A DNA stretch of 12,258 nucleotides, from assembly GCA_019057735.1 (NCBI GenBank), contig JAHLWV010000046.1, positions 1 through 12,258 of the forward strand, given 5' to 3'. Source of the stretch: Promethearchaeota archaeon (lineage in GTDB: Archaea > Asgardarchaeota > Lokiarchaeia > Sigynarchaeales > SOKP01). Shown here piece by piece: positions 5,709 to 12,176 of this stretch. A program made the position numbers and the translations under genes. The first letter of the stretch is position 1; each line of letters begins with the position of its first letter. Below the pieces are notes generated by a model, which saw nothing but the letters and a program-made list of their open reading frames with translations, ran no database searches and was not told the origin of the DNA.

Positions 5709-8002
5709 TATTTTCCCTCCAATTGTTCTTTTTGGTATAGTTCTACCTCTACTAATGAACTATTTAAAGGAAAAGCTCCTCCTGGAGAGTAACTATCCTG
5801 CGTTAAAACATTAGCACACCCTCCAAGATCAACAGAGTCTTTATTCGGCTTATACCACGCTCCTTGATAAACGCATACTACTCCTGGACTAATGCGTTCT
5901 GTGACTTTTGCATGAATTCGTATTCTACCTCGATTATTATAAACATCTATTAAATCTCCATTTTTGATATTACGGACTGAGGCATCAGTTGGATTAATCC
6001 AAGCAGCATGGGGCTCTATTTCTTCCAACCATGGAATATTATGGAGAGATGAGTGAGTGCGTCTTTTATTATGAGGTGTGATTAATTGCAATGGGTACTT
6101 TTCTGCTAAGGGAGAATCATAATGCTCGTCATGACTAAAATACTTAGGAATAGCTGGTATAAGTGGATTGTTTTTCTCTGCTATGTGTTCACAATAAATT
6201 TCAATTTTTCCTGATAATGTTGGAAAAGGATTATTTTCTGGATCCTCAATATGTTTTTTAAAAGCCACAAAGGGCTCTTCTACTTTAACCTTATAATACC
6301 CCTCCTTTTTCATTTTATTGTAGTTTTTTATATCTTTACGTGGAGACGCAAATATTCGCAAAATCTGGTCTTCAGGTAAGAATAGAAGACTGGTTTTGAT
6401 TCCAAGTTTCTTAGAGAGTTCCCGACATATTTCTAAATCGGATTTAGTTTCAAAACGTGAATCGATCGCTTTGTTCAGATAAATATAATAAGGTGATCCA
6501 AGCCAAGGCACTGCAATATCATCCCGTTCCATAAATGTGTTAGCTGGTAAAATGATATCCGCAAATTTAGCTGTTGGATTCATAAATTGTTCGTGAGTAA
6601 CTATAAACTCTAGCGATTTTAAAGCTTTCACTCCTTTGTTTACGTTACCATATTGATTAAGGCGATTTGTACCACATATATAAGCCATTTTTATATCTGC
6701 AGGATAACCTCCTTTAGTCCCTTGTAAAATTAAATTGTAATAATCGTTAAAATGTACTCGTGTATTTGCCGGATTTGTTCCGCCTCGAAGTTTATATAGC
6801 GCATCTTTACGAGGTGGAGCGTTAAAATCAACAAGATTATCTTGAGGTCTAGGCTTTTTGGGTTTTGAAGTTTCGTCGTTTTGTTTAATAGGTCCTTCTT
6901 TCTTTTTACCTGTTGAACCTACGCTCTCCCGGCTCGAATATGCCCTCATAAAACCAGAAGCATAACCTCCATTTATTCCAATGTTACCTGTAATTGCGCA
7001 TAAAACGTTAGCTGCCCTCGAATATTGTTCGCCAAATGCAGTTCTCGCAGGTCCCCACCCCGCAATCAGGGCTGCTGGTTTATTCGTAGCATAATCACGA
7101 GCTAGGTTTATGATTGTTTTTTCTGGCACAGTTGTAATCTTTTCAGCCCATTTAGGTGTTTTTGGTTGCCCATCTTCGCGACCAAGCACATATTCTTTAT
7201 AGACATCATATCCTACCGTATATTTATCTATAAATGGTTGGTCTTGGAGATTTTCAGTTATTATTACATGAGCCATTGCTATTAGCATCGCAGTATCAGT
7301 ACCCGGGCGGATGGATATCCAATCATTTGCTAAAACAGCTGCTGAATCCGTAAAAATAGGATCAACAGCTATTATTTTAATTCCTTTTTCTCGAGCTTTA
7401 GCCAACCATAAACTTGTTCCTGGATCCCATACTGTATTGGCAGGATTCCAACCCCACATAATTATTAAATTAGAATTTAGCAAATCGTCACGAGCGTTTC
7501 CCGTCATCATAGTCCCATATGTTGCCATTGAGGCAAAGAGAGCCCCTTCATACGAAGGTATTCCCCACATGCGAGTATAACCCCCAATTTGGTTTAACAT
7601 CAATCCAACTGGTGTAACGCCATGGAGCATTCCTTGATTTCCACCCCCAGGGACGAACAAAATTGCTGAGTTGCCATACTTCTCTTTTATTTCTAGAATT
7701 TTAGAGGCTACATGGTTTAAAGCTTCTTCCCATGAGATTCTTTCGAATTTACCTTCACCACGTTCTCCAATGCGTCGCAGAGGATATTTAAGCCTTTCTT
7801 CAGAATATACGCGTTGTCGATACGCTCTCCCTCGTGAACACGCCCTTAACTGTGGTTCTTTTTCATTATCTGTTTCGATTCGCGTAATTTTTCCGTTTTT
7901 TACGTGAGCTTTAAGGACACAACGACCTCCACAATCGTGACAACATCCCGTGTTTATTATTCTTTCAAAATTTTCATCCATCTCTGCTGTACCATCTTTC
8001 AT
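5708..8002 (-). CDS. Molybdopterin (Mo/W-bisPGD) oxidoreductase, large catalytic subunit, copy 2
   Basis: A 764-residue DMSO reductase superfamily protein, paralogous to the one at 70-2310. It has a full N-terminal [4Fe-4S] site: CCHDCGGRC (C20 or C21, C24, C28) and ACSRGR (C55). Other landmarks are a candidate metal-ligand serine S150 in PSYEGA, the cofactor stretch LIIMWGWNPA, and a C-terminal dinucleotide-binding domain ending near DSYSPGGAF. A lysine- and proline-rich insert at about residues 365-387 is missing from copy 1. No Tat signal is present, so it is probably cytosolic. The start is ambiguous: GTG 8014, ATG 8002 and ATG 7981 are in frame. I chose 8002 because the GTG belongs to a GTGAT motif placed 7 nt before it. 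It is coupled to the ferredoxin subunit by a one-base overlap. Substrate unknown; the MaoC gene downstream hints at CoA-linked acyl or aromatic metabolism. Confidence 0.92.
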   Translation of the reverse strand: MKDGTAEMDENFERIINTGCCHDCGGRCVLKAHVKNGKITRIETDNEKEPQLRACSRGRAYRQRVYSEERLKYPLRRIGERGEGKFERISWEEALNHVASKILEIKEKYGNSAILFVPGGGNQGMLHGVTPVGLMLNQIGGYTRMWGIPSYEGALFASMATYGTMMTGNARDDLLNSNLIIMWGWNPANTVWDPGTSLWLAKAREKGIKIIAVDPIFTDSAAVLANDWISIRPGTDTAMLIAMAHVIITENLQDQPFIDKYTVGYDVYKEYVLGREDGQPKTPKWAEKITTVPEKTIINLARDYATNKPAALIAGWGPARTAFGEQYSRAANVLCAITGNIGINGGYASGFMRAYSSRESVGSTGKKKEGPIKQNDETSKPKKPRPQDNLVDFNAPPRKDALYKLRGGTNPANTRVHFNDYYNLILQGTKGGYPADIKMAYICGTNRLNQYGNVNKGVKALKSLEFIVTHEQFMNPTAKFADIILPANTFMERDDIAVPWLGSPYYIYLNKAIDSRFETKSDLEICRELSKKLGIKTSLLFLPEDQILRIFASPRKDIKNYNKMKKEGYYKVKVEEPFVAFKKHIEDPENNPFPTLSGKIEIYCEHIAEKNNPLIPAIPKYFSHDEHYDSPLAEKYPLQLITPHNKRRTHSSLHNIPWLEEIEPHAAWINPTDASVRNIKNGDLIDVYNNRGRIRIHAKVTERISPGVVCVYQGAWYKPNKDSVDLGGCANVLTQDSYSPGGAFPLNSSLVEVELYQKEQLEGK
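5715..5720 (-). promoter_or_regulatory. Shine-Dalgarno GGAGGG for ferredoxin subunit copy 2
   Basis: GGAGGG lies within the last codons of the large subunit, 6 nt before the ATG at 5708. It confirms that start and indicates reinitiation at the overlapping TAATG. Confidence 0.75.
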
Positions 8003-8009
8003 TTTTGTT

Positions 8010-8014
8010 ATCAC
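8010..8014 (-). promoter_or_regulatory. GTGAT ribosome-binding site deciding the start of large subunit copy 2
   Basis: GTGAT stands 7 nt before ATG 8002, an ideal distance. The GTG inside it would be read as a start codon by a longest-frame rule, but its role as anti-Shine-Dalgarno match is more likely. Confidence 0.5.
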
Positions 8015-8063
8015 TAAGCATATTTCTAATTAAAATTACGAATTATTTATGCTGATAAAAAAT

Positions 8064-9368
8064 TTATTGAGATCCGATTAGATACATTAATCCCTCAGAG
8101 AGGTAGGTCTGCCAAGCAATGTATTCATGCCCTCCAGGGAATTCCTTATAAAATTGAGTATATCCTTTTTTTTGAAGCATTTTGTGAAAATTTCGAATAG
8201 GTTCAATTGCTCTTGTTTCGAGATTACCTACGTTTAAATAAAATTTCAAATCTAATTTTTCTTCCTGTAAGTATTGTTTTGTAAGCCACTCTTCTTCTTC
8301 TTCTTCTTCTTTACTCCACCACCGCACATAATCATCTCCAAAAAACTGTAGACTATATTGAAACCAAGGAATACCCGGATACCATTGGTAATAACCGGAT
8401 TGTGAAAGTACGTTCCTGAACATTTCAGGGTGTTTAAATCCAATAAAAGAAGCTGCTAATCCTCCTGAGCTACTACCAACTAATACTGAGTGTGCCGGGT
8501 CAGAGCTTATGTTATAATTCTCATGAGCCCATGGCACTAATTCTTTAACGATAAATTCTGTAAATTGTGGTTGACAAAGTAAATCTTTTCCTCTACTATA
8601 CCCACTGTAATTATGGATAAAAATTGCAACACTCGGTGGAATTTTATTTTCGGCATGCAAATTATCCAAAATTTGTGGAGCTTTAGTAAAATCAATAAAA
8701 GCCTTTCCATCAAAAATAATTAGTAAATGCAATGGCATATCATATGAATCAAATTTATCTGGAGTGTATACCCAAATTTTCCTCTTTGTATTTAATATAT
8801 TACTGTGAAAATCCACAGCATTCAAATTACCAGGGATTACATTCTGTTTTTGTTCTACCCAATCTATAGATTGCACATCTGGTGTTTCAAGCACAGAGTA
8901 ATCAACAACAAATTTTTGCCCTTCTCTCCTATATCTTTGTGTAAACCTTTTAGGATTATACGGATCGGGTGTCAAAGTATCCCAATTGTCCATTAAATTA
9001 TCATAAAACCGGGGGAATTTAAGTGAATTGTTTTTACTGATTGTATAGATCGTTCTTGTTCCGTTTAGAACTACAAAACTCTTATAAAGAATATCTGTAT
9101 CTTCAATTCGCTCACAAATATTGTTCGTTACGACATCATCTTGATTGGCAAGTGAACAAATCACAACCGCATTTTTCGTATCTTTATCTGCTTGAACAAT
9201 GAAAGTTACAAGTTTATGACTTTTGTCCTCGAGTATTGGTTCAATTAAGGGCGTACCGATTTTTTTTATTTTACTCCAGAAATTCTTTAACGCTGAATTA
9301 TTTCCCTTTACTAATTCTTTTTTCAGCTCTGATATTGTAGAGCTTGTTAAATTCTTTATTTTTTCCAT
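8064..9368 (-). CDS. Enterochelin-esterase-like alpha/beta hydrolase (esterase D family)
   Basis: A 434-residue protein with the layout of Fes/IroD-type esterases. An N-terminal beta-rich domain (about 30-170) is followed by an alpha/beta-hydrolase domain. The nucleophile elbow is GSSSGG with S300, the catalytic histidine is H414 in PGGHEYIAW, and an acidic residue near GNLET (E384) could complete the triad. The family hydrolyses ester bonds in catecholate siderophores, but many archaeal members have unknown esters as substrates, so a siderophore role is not shown. No signal peptide is present, so it acts in the cytosol. Seven glutamates in a row (E354-E360) arise from a GAA repeat. It lies 61 nt upstream of the second molybdopterin gene on the same strand and might share its transcript. 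The ATG at 9368 is the first start in the frame. Confidence 0.82.
   Translation of the reverse strand: MEKIKNLTSSTISELKKELVKGNNSALKNFWSKIKKIGTPLIEPILEDKSHKLVTFIVQADKDTKNAVVICSLANQDDVVTNNICERIEDTDILYKSFVVLNGTRTIYTISKNNSLKFPRFYDNLMDNWDTLTPDPYNPKRFTQRYRREGQKFVVDYSVLETPDVQSIDWVEQKQNVIPGNLNAVDFHSNILNTKRKIWVYTPDKFDSYDMPLHLLIIFDGKAFIDFTKAPQILDNLHAENKIPPSVAIFIHNYSGYSRGKDLLCQPQFTEFIVKELVPWAHENYNISSDPAHSVLVGSSSGGLAASFIGFKHPEMFRNVLSQSGYYQWYPGIPWFQYSLQFFGDDYVRWWSKEEEEEEEWLTKQYLQEEKLDLKFYLNVGNLETRAIEPIRNFHKMLQKKGYTQFYKEFPGGHEYIAWQTYLSEGLMYLIGSQ
8288..8310 (-). repeat. GAA trinucleotide tract inside the esterase gene
   Basis: About seven tandem GAA codons, seen as TTC repeats on the plus strand, encode the glutamate run E354-E360. 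Such tracts can vary in length by slippage in multiples of three without breaking the frame. Its location between helix-forming segments suggests a surface loop. Confidence 0.7.
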
Positions 9369-9390
9369 TGTTTTAATTAAATGTGGATTT

Positions 9391-9400
9391 TTTAATAAAA
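9391..9400 (-). promoter_or_regulatory. Candidate TATA box of the esterase gene
   Basis: TTTTATTAAA lies 23-32 nt before the ATG at 9368 on the minus strand, which would give a leaderless or nearly leaderless mRNA. No Shine-Dalgarno motif is seen. The 9369-9499 gap is a divergent promoter region shared with the activase gene at 9500 and holds no open frame of its own. Confidence 0.35.
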
Positions 9401-9461
9401 CCTTAGTAAAGTCCTAAAGCGATTTTTTTTAATGTAATTAGTCATTTTGAATAATTGTTAA

Positions 9462-9474
9462 TTTTAATTTAATA
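9462..9474 (+). promoter_or_regulatory. Candidate TATA region of activase copy 1
   Basis: TTTTAATTTAATA lies 26-38 nt before ATG 9500. The following AGCTTAAAATC (9481-9491) is conserved at the same distance in front of the second activase at 12177, which suggests a shared promoter or initiator element. Confidence 0.35.
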
Positions 9475-9480
9475 ATAGTC

Positions 9481-9581
9481 AGCTTAAAATCTATTTAAAA
9501 TGGCAGAATCTAAAGCCCTGATTTTCCAGATTCAAAAGATGTCCACTGAAGATGGACCCGGAATTAGAACAACGGTTTTTT
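9481..9581 (+). repeat. Direct repeat, copy 1 (activase 5' end), matching 12158-12258
   Basis: By eye these 101 bases align without gaps to 12158-12258 with nine mismatches: four in the 19-nt leader and five in the first 82 coding bases. Four of the coding differences are silent and one changes Ser4 to Thr. The second copy runs into the window edge, so the full repeat is longer than seen here. Confidence 0.85.
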
Positions 9582-9934
9582 TTAAACAATGCCCATTAAA
9601 ATGTATTTGGTGCCACAATCCAGAATCTATTCTGAAAAAAAAGCAGTTAGAGTGGTTTAAACATAAATGTATAGGTTGTAAAATCTGCATTGAAACATGT
9701 CAGCCGGGAGCATTAACACTCGATGAGGATGGAATGCATATCGACAGAGATAAGTGCAATAGTTGTGGATTGTGCTCAGAAGAATGCCCTAGCACCGCTT
9801 TGCATATGTTTGGAGAATTATGGGATTTAGAGGATTTATATTACGAAATTCAAAAAGATAAAGTCTATTATACCCAATCTCATGGCGGTGTTCAAATCCC
9901 GTGGTTAATACGCAATTACTATTTCCCGTCATGA
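9500..9934 (+). pseudogene. Glycyl-radical-enzyme activating enzyme (radical SAM), copy 1, truncated
   Basis: The first 131 residues are a clear activase of the HpdA/CutD/BssD type. They have the N-terminal DGPGIRTTVFFKQCPLKCIWCHNPE with the radical-SAM motif C31-x3-C35-x2-C38, then two inserted ferredoxin clusters, C57/60/63/67 and C86/89/92/96. Such enzymes use SAM to place the glycyl radical on a partner enzyme. The homology stops after SHGGV at 9892, just before the expected GGE motif for SAM binding. The last 13 codons are antisense to a thiolase gene, so about half of the protein is missing and it should be inactive. ATG 9500 follows a TATA-like region and matches the start of the second copy at 12177. 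No glycyl radical enzyme gene is visible. Either a real rearrangement or a chimeric join could explain the break. Confidence 0.85.
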
Positions 9935-10271
9935 TTTCCATGATTCCTACATGCATTCCAGATCCTGCTGAAGCGCACTGTCTATCAATAAAAAACGACG
10001 GAACATCATAAGGAAAACCTGCTAAGAATAGAGGACCACGGCCTCCATATGTCCAATTTTCTAATACTCCTGAAGCAACTCCTATTGATACTTCCTCAAT
10101 GTCTTTTTTCTCTATTCCTTTTTTTGCTAATTGTCCATCAAAAAATTTCATTAGTAATTCAGCAAGGAGTTCATCTCCTCTAATCTCACCAAAGACATCC
10201 CTGTCAGGTTGAGTTGGTCTTGAACGAGAAAAAGCAGTACGAGCATAATCAATTAACCACACTTCTTTCAA
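9789..10271 (-). pseudogene. Thiolase (acetyl-CoA acyltransferase family), N-terminal fragment
   Basis: Residues 1-128 are a thiolase N-terminus. It opens with MKEVWLIDYARTAFSR (family pattern EVxIxDxxRTPFGR), and the nucleophile C99 lies in DRQCASAGSGMHVGIMEI, followed by GNSNCVLTTGFEH. Thiolases split 3-ketoacyl-CoA into acetyl-CoA and a shorter acyl-CoA, or condense in reverse. A complete member has about 400 residues, so the general-base His and the second Cys are lost. After H128 (codon at 9888-9890) the frame runs through antisense activase sequence to a stop at 9789, and those 32 residues are not thiolase. The start is TTG 10271, which fits the family N-terminus; no good Shine-Dalgarno motif is seen. 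It follows the small membrane protein by 53 nt on the same strand. Confidence 0.82.
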
Positions 10272-10324
10272 GCCTAATTCGCCTATTATTTTAAATTTTA
10301 AATTAATTGAAGTAAAATGTTATC

Positions 10325-10777
10325 TCACTTTTTAAAATAAGGAGTTTTTTGAGCTGGATCTTCTTTCTTTTTATAATGGTTCCCAAAAAGATACCCTATA
10401 ATTACCCCAACTAATACGTACAGTATCGAGTAATTCACTAATAAGAATAGTTGGTATTGTAAAAGGAGAAGAACATCAAATCCATATACTGATATAAAAT
10501 AAAAAATCCAATCAAAGAAACCTATTACTAATAATGATAAAATTGAACTTGTCAATCCAACAATTACACCTGTTTTAATGTGCGATTGGTATTCTTTTCT
10601 ATATTTAAATGTGAAAAAGAGTCCAATACAGCTTCCAATAATTAAAATTATGTCACCCATAAAGAAAAATCCAGTGGGGAGAATCAAGAACAAAACGTTA
10701 GTTATTAAGACACTTAATAAAACTCCAATTACCATGCTATATCTTTGGGCAAATCCAGAATAAGTCTCAGCAGCCAT
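10325..10777 (-). CDS. Small four-helix membrane protein, function unknown
   Basis: About 150 residues with four hydrophobic segments at roughly 13-33, 38-58, 70-98 and 112-132. A basic loop (YRKEYQSH) lies between the second and third, and the hydrophilic C-terminus is lysine-rich (HYKKKEDPAQ). No enzymatic motif is recognised. A longer reading from TTG 10801 exists, but a GGTGA motif 8 nt before ATG 10777 makes the ATG the better start. On the minus strand it lies between the decayed ferredoxin remnant (upstream) and the thiolase fragment (53 nt downstream), so it may have belonged to the same former operon. It could be a small integral membrane protein of the kind common in archaea; nothing links it to a membrane anchor of the molybdopterin enzymes. 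Confidence 0.7.
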   Translation of the reverse strand: MAAETYSGFAQRYSMVIGVLLSVLITNVLFLILPTGFFFMGDIILIIGSCIGLFFTFKYRKEYQSHIKTGVIVGLTSSILSLLVIGFFDWIFYFISVYGFDVLLLLQYQLFLLVNYSILYVLVGVIIGYLFGNHYKKKEDPAQKTPYFKK

Positions 10778-10785
10778 GCAATTTT

Positions 10786-10790
10786 TCACC
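10786..10790 (-). promoter_or_regulatory. GGTGA ribosome-binding site of the small membrane protein
   Basis: GGTGA stands 8 nt before ATG 10777. It overlaps a GTG codon of the upstream-extended frame, so it selects the ATG over TTG 10801. Confidence 0.55.
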
Positions 10791-10851
10791 AAGTTTTTCA
10801 AATAGTATTGATCTTAATTGTCTCTTACATAAAGAGTTTTTTGAATAAGGC

Positions 10852-10974
10852 TTAGGAAAATTTTTTGGGGTTAAATATTATTGAGGGTTTAAATTTATCA
10901 TTAGAACTAAAACCCTCAGTTTCCGTGTTATAAATATACTTTTGTTTTAGTTCCTCAATTGGACCTTGTCAAAG
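10852..10974 (-). pseudogene. Decayed C-terminal remnant of a third molybdopterin ferredoxin subunit
   Basis: No open frame with a start exists here, but the minus-strand translation reads L, stop, QGPIEELKQKY, IYNTETEGFSSNDKF, KPSIIFNPKKFS, stop. This lines up residue by residue with the C-terminus of the ferredoxin subunits: LDVGSMEQLQEKY, GNIVEAEGFLNNDKI and KPSIIFTPKRS in copy 2, and LDVGTLEELKGKY and KPAIIFKPKKN in copy 1. A TGA replaces the Asp codon of LDVG, and further stops and loss of similarity follow upstream (above 10975). About 40 of 185 residues survive, including the normal stop position. This remnant fills much of the 10778-11134 gap; the rest of that gap shows no other gene. 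It lies 74 nt upstream of the membrane protein, implying a former operon of ferredoxin subunit, membrane protein and thiolase. Confidence 0.8.
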
Positions 10975-11122
10975 TTATCGTTACTGTTTTCTTTCATAAT
11001 TTTATAATCGTTAAGCAGCAATTTTATATTTTTTCATAACCCTATTAATTAAGGGAAAGTAGTAATTTAACTGAAGAAGAAATATTATGACATGTATTAA
11101 GTTAAAACAAATTTAATGAAAA

Positions 11123-11126
11123 GTGA
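11123..11126 (+). promoter_or_regulatory. GTGA ribosome-binding site of the SDR gene
   Basis: GTGA lies 8 nt before ATG 11135. The GTG within it is an in-frame alternative start, but the spacing favours its use as a Shine-Dalgarno element. No convincing TATA box was found upstream. Confidence 0.4.
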
Positions 11127-11134
11127 AATTAAAA

Positions 11135-12076
11135 ATGGGAATGTTAAGTGGAAAAGTCGCCATTATAACAGGCGCTGGTCGCGGAGTTGGTCGAGAAGAA
11201 GCTTTAGCTATGGCTAAAGAGGGATGTAATTTGATTATAAATGATCTCGGAGCCGGAGCCGCTGATTTAGATAAAGAGACGAAAATTGCTGATGAGATTG
11301 TCGAAGAGTGTAGAAAGATAGGCGTAAAAGCGATTGCAAATTACGATTCTGTGGTCGATTACAACAAAACTAAAAGTATGATAGACCAAGCTATCTCAGA
11401 ATTTGGTAAATTAGATATTGTTGTAAATAACGCCGGGATTTTACGCGATAGAATGATTTTTAACATGACGGAAGCTGAATTTGACGATGTTATCGCAGTT
11501 CATTTAAAAGGAACCTTTAACTTAACCCGACATGCGGCAGTTTATTTTTGAAAAATGGGAAAAAAAAATCCTAAATTAAAGAATTTTGGTAGAATTATTA
11601 ACACCGCATCCGACTCTGGATTGTATGGGAATGTAGGGCAATCAAACTATGGTGCTGCTAAATCAGGTATTGCTACTTTCTCAGTAATCGTGGCTCGTGA
11701 ATTAGTTAAATATACTACTGTAAATTGTGTCGTTCCAAGCGCTAGAACTCGCATGACCACTGATTTAGCTCCAAATTTAGCTGAAAAGATGAAATCTCAA
11801 ACTAAAAAAGGTTTTGACATTTTTAACCCGTCTCATTTCGCTCCTTTAGTCGTATACCTTGCATCCGATGCCGCTAAAAAAATTAACGGAGAAGTTTTCA
11901 AAGCTATAGGCGACAAGGTGTGGATCTATCGTGGATGGCGTGCTGTTAAAATGATAAATAACAATGGGATTCCGTTTACACCTCAAGAATTGGACGATCG
12001 AGTTAAATCAGAACTAATGAAAGGTTTACCTTCAAAAATCGAGGGTGCTGTATCTCATGACACCTTACTAAGTTAA
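11135..12076 (+). pseudogene. Short-chain dehydrogenase (MFE-2/HSD17B4-like) interrupted by an in-frame TGA
   Basis: Two open stretches (to 11551, and from 11555) are in the same frame and are separated only by TGA at 11549-11551, so this is one gene with a nonsense codon. The first half has the NAD(P)-binding TGAGRGVG and NDLG motifs and VVNNAG. The second has the catalytic Ser region NTASDSG, then Y172-x3-K176 (YGAAK), and ARTRMT. The NDLG motif and length of about 313 residues match the (3R)-hydroxyacyl-CoA dehydrogenase branch related to peroxisomal multifunctional enzyme type 2. TGA occupies a position after HAAVYF where relatives, from memory, often have Arg, so AGA to TGA is the simplest change. 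A truncated product would lack the catalytic residues. A second start at ATG 11555 cannot rescue activity because the nucleotide-binding half is missing. It sits 100 nt before activase copy 2. Confidence 0.85.
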
Positions 12077-12144
12077 TATTTTAAAATCTGATAGAATAAT
12101 TTCGAATTAACATTTAATAAAATTAAATTAGCTCGAACAATTTT

Positions 12145-12155
12145 TTTATTTAAAA
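12145..12155 (+). promoter_or_regulatory. Candidate TATA box of activase copy 2
   Basis: TTTATTTAAAA lies 22-32 nt before ATG 12177, consistent with a leaderless mRNA. The run of seven T just before it (12141-12147) may also end transcripts of the SDR gene. The remainder of 12077-12144 is AT-rich and without visible features. Confidence 0.4.
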
Positions 12156-12176
12156 TTAGCTTAAAATCAATATATT

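Noticed and set aside
8252..8443. Small lysine-rich frame on the minus strand
   Set aside because: It is a shadow of the GAA tract in the esterase gene; the protein is low-complexity and lies wholly within a better-supported gene.
9789..9887. Last 32 residues of the thiolase frame as a novel C-terminal domain
   Set aside because: They are the antisense reading of the activase coding sequence, not a conserved protein segment.
11549..11551. TGA as a selenocysteine codon in the SDR gene
   Set aside because: SDRs are not known selenoproteins, the position is not a catalytic Cys site, and the 3' region 12077-12176 is too AT-rich to form a GC-rich SECIS stem.
9893..12157. Insertion sequence or other mobile element between the activase repeats
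   Set aside because: No transposase, terminal inverted repeats or target-site duplication were seen; the content is ordinary metabolic genes and remnants.
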